Shown piece by piece: positions 6,449 to 7,958 of a stretch of 7,958 bases of DNA. Source of the DNA: an uncultured Desulfovibrio sp. Its GTDB lineage: Bacteria; Desulfobacterota; Desulfovibrionia; Desulfovibrionales; Desulfovibrionaceae. The notes under the pieces were generated by a model. The model searched no databases, was not told the DNA's origin, and worked only from the letters and a program-made list of their open reading frames with translations. The stretch covers positions 1-7,958 of the forward strand of contig URHE01000082.1 of the NCBI GenBank assembly GCA_900547595.1. The letters are read 5' to 3'. The position numbers and the translations under genes are program-made. The first letter of the stretch is position 1; the number at the start of each line of letters is the position of its first letter.

Positions 6449-6495
6449 CCGGAGCGCGGGTTTTTCGCCTGTTGCGCGCCGGGGTCGCGCTCCGG
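6449..6495 (-). promoter_or_regulatory. Long-loop stem in the 5' leader of the cysteine-rich protein gene
   Basis: CCGGAGCGCG (6495-6486, minus strand) pairs perfectly with CGCGCTCCGG (6458-6449) around a 27-nt loop. The stem ends five bases before the GGAGG ribosome site (6443-6439) in a leader of about 100 nt. Inside the loop a GCGCG/CGCGC pairing could compete for the upstream arm. This could modulate translation or mRNA stability, or simply be a GC-rich chance pairing. Confidence 0.4.
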
Positions 6496-6540
6496 GGCCG
6501 GGAAACGGCCACGCGCGAATACCCGGAATGCGGAAGGGGT

Positions 6541-6568
6541 ACTATAGCCCCCTGCGGTCCCCTGTCAA
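6541..6568 (-). promoter_or_regulatory. Near-consensus sigma-70 promoter for the cysteine-rich protein gene
   Basis: On the minus strand TTGACA (6568-6563) is separated by 16 bases from TATAGT (6546-6541). The -35 box is a full match and the -10 box differs by one base from TATAAT, standing out sharply in such GC-rich DNA. Transcription would start near 6534, giving a leader of roughly 100 nt before the ATG at 6432. Confidence 0.85.
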
Positions 6569-6569
6569 G

Positions 6570-6619
6570 GGAAAAGCGGGCCCCGGGGGGGAGCGGCGGC
6601 AGGGGGAACGGGCTTTTCC
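6570..6619. repeat. Inverted repeat in the divergent intergenic region
   Basis: GGAAAAGC (6570-6577) is repeated in inverted form as GCTTTTCC (6612-6619), 34 bases apart. The left copy directly abuts the -35 box of the small-gene promoter, so an operator role is conceivable. The rest of the gap to 6720 is GC-rich, and I see no convincing promoter in it for the rightward regulator: neither a GG-N10-GC sigma-54 site nor a good -35/-10 pair. Confidence 0.3.
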
Positions 6620-6720
6620 TCCGGGGCCGCGCCATGCCCCGCCAGCGGGCCAGGGGCGCCGGTCCGGGCCGCGTCCCTCCCGTATTGCATTGCGCGGCAT
6701 GAAACGATACAAAGAGGCCC

Positions 6721-7958
6721 ATGTCCAACCGACGCCTGCTCTTTCTCGCGCCCGCCCAGGCCGTGACCGCCGTTTTTCCGCAATTGCGGGACGCGGGTTT
6801 TGAGGTCGGCATTGCCGAAACTCTCAAGGGCGCTTCGGTATTCATCCGCAAGTCCGGCCCCGGCGTCATCTTCGCCCGGCCCGTCCTGCCGGGCTTCCGA
6901 GTGGAGGACCTGCTCGCCGTGGGCGCGGAGGACCCCAATTTCCCTCCGGTCATCGTCATCACGGACAGGGGCTCTTCGGCCGAGGCCGAGCGCCTCATGG
7001 GCCTCGGCGCGCGCGATTACTGGCTGGAGCCGCTGGATGTGGAGCGCATCATGGCCGTGGCGCGCGAACCGCGCAGGGCCGCGCCCGTGCCGGACGCCAC
7101 CACCCTTGGCGGCCACCGGCCCGCGCCGGGCGAGGGCGCTCCGAAGATCGTGGGCAGGCATCCGGCCATCGAGCGGGTGCTCCGGCTGGCGCGGCAGGTG
7201 GCGCCGTCCAGGGCCACGGTGCTCATCACCGGCGAGTCGGGCACGGGCAAGGAAATGTTCGCCCGCTATCTCCACGCCATGAGCAAGCGCGCGCGGGGGC
7301 CCTTTGTGGCCGTGAACTGCGCGGCCCTGCCGGAGCATCTGCTGGAAAGCGAGCTTTTCGGCCATGAAAAGGGGGCCTTCACCGGGGCCATCGCGCGCAA
7401 GCTCGGCCGTTTTGAACTGGCCGGCGGCGGCACTATCCTTCTGGACGAGATCTCGGAAATGGATCTGGCCCTTCAGGCCAAGCTCCTGCGCGTGCTTCAG
7501 GAAGGCGAGATCGACCGCGTGGGCGGCTCGGAGACCGTGCGCGTGGACGTGCGCGTGCTCGCCACCACCAACCGCGATCTGGAAGACTGGGTCAAGCAGG
7601 GCAAGTTCCGCCAGGACCTCTATTTCCGCCTCAATGTCATTCCCCTCCGGCTGCCCGCCCTGCGCGAACGCGGCGACGATGTGCTGGACCTCGCGCGGTT
7701 TTTTGTGGACATGTACGTCCGCGAATACGGGCTTGCGGCCGCGCCGCTTTCGGACGCCGCCGTGAAGTGGCTGCGCGGGTACGCCTTTCCCGGCAATGTG
7801 CGCGAATTGCAGAATCTCATGGAGCGCGCCGTCCTGCTGGCCAACGGGCGGCCCATCGAGCCCGCGCATTTCCTGCTGGAAAATGACGACTGGCCGCTGT
7901 TCGCGGAAGAGGACGGGGAGGCCGCGCCCGAGGATGGCCCGGCTCCGGCGCCCGCGCC
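6721..7958 (+). CDS. Sigma-54-dependent activator with a degenerate receiver domain (runs off right edge)
   Basis: The gene encodes an NtrC-class bacterial enhancer-binding protein that remodels sigma-54 RNA polymerase by ATP hydrolysis. The first 412 residues are visible. Residues 4-110 have a response-regulator fold pattern, but the phosphoacceptor position is Arg53 (VIFARPVLPG), no acidic pair follows the first strand, and the switch lysine is Glu103 (YWLEPLD), so phosphorylation control is unlikely. The AAA+ domain (about 142-375) is complete: Walker A GESGTGKE (171-178), the sigma-54 contact loop GAFTGA (218-223), Walker B ILLDE (239-243), sensor I in VRVLATTNRDL, and RLNVIPLRLPALRER, with sensor II PGNVREL (Arg361). 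An acidic, Pro/Ala-rich linker follows; the expected Fis-type DNA-binding domain is outside. The start is ATG at 6721 behind GAGG at a short spacing of three. The gene is divergent from the cysteine-rich protein gene. Its targets are unknown; the core resembles flagellar/biofilm regulators such as FlrC only in general terms. Confidence 0.93.
   Translation, partial: MSNRRLLFLAPAQAVTAVFPQLRDAGFEVGIAETLKGASVFIRKSGPGVIFARPVLPGFRVEDLLAVGAEDPNFPPVIVITDRGSSAEAERLMGLGARDYWLEPLDVERIMAVAREPRRAAPVPDATTLGGHRPAPGEGAPKIVGRHPAIERVLRLARQVAPSRATVLITGESGTGKEMFARYLHAMSKRARGPFVAVNCAALPEHLLESELFGHEKGAFTGAIARKLGRFELAGGGTILLDEISEMDLALQAKLLRVLQEGEIDRVGGSETVRVDVRVLATTNRDLEDWVKQGKFRQDLYFRLNVIPLRLPALRERGDDVLDLARFFVDMYVREYGLAAAPLSDAAVKWLRGYAFPGNVRELQNLMERAVLLANGRPIEPAHFLLENDDWPLFAEEDGEAAPEDGPAPAPA

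Noticed and set aside
6661..6711. Possible sigma-54 or sigma-70 promoter for the rightward activator (TTGCAT with a distant GG, or TTGCAT-N15-GATACA)
   Set aside because: The GG-to-GC spacing is 20 rather than the required 12, and the sigma-70 boxes are poor with a short spacer that would put the start almost at the ATG.
6565..7869. A 434-codon minus-strand frame antisense to the sigma-54 activator
   Set aside because: The plus strand carries a complete AAA+ sigma-54 domain in frame; the antisense frame is a composition artefact.

Overview
The window is a very GC-rich bacterial stretch with tightly packed genes. The gene set (Lnt, CorC, MnmG, a PilZ protein, a sigma-54 activator and a PxxKW-type cysteine-rich small protein) fits the Desulfovibrionaceae (sulfate-reducing Desulfobacterota). 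That placement is inferred from protein flavour and gene neighbourhood, not from a database match.

Layout: everything from 1 to about 6430 reads leftward (minus strand). In transcription order it runs: PxxKW-type cysteine-rich protein (6432-6169) with its own near-consensus sigma-70 promoter (6541-6568) and a clean intrinsic terminator (6092-6119); M20 metallo-hydrolase (6023-4764), overlapping mnmG by 8 nt; mnmG, tRNA wobble-uridine modification (4771-2810); a membrane-anchored PilZ protein (2639-1710); a hairpin-rich, partly AT-rich intergenic element (1552-1711); corC, a cytosolic CBS/CorC-domain protein (1473-622, TTG start); and lnt, apolipoprotein N-acyltransferase (578 to beyond the left edge). 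From 6721 rightward a divergent gene encodes a sigma-54-dependent activator with a receiver-like domain that has lost its phosphoacceptor; it runs off the right edge.

How the genes relate: corC-lnt is the ybeX-lnt pair common in proteobacteria. M20-mnmG are translationally coupled, and pilZ may be read from the same transcript. The intergenic element at 1552-1711 separates that unit from corC-lnt and carries four consecutive stem-loops between near-inverted AGAGCRTTTT ends, the 3' one touching the pilZ stop codon. It is the least conventional part of the window and looks like a small non-autonomous (REP/MITE-like) element or a structured 3' region. No CRISPR array, tRNA, rRNA, insertion-sequence transposase or phage gene is visible. 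No gap exceeds 300 nt.
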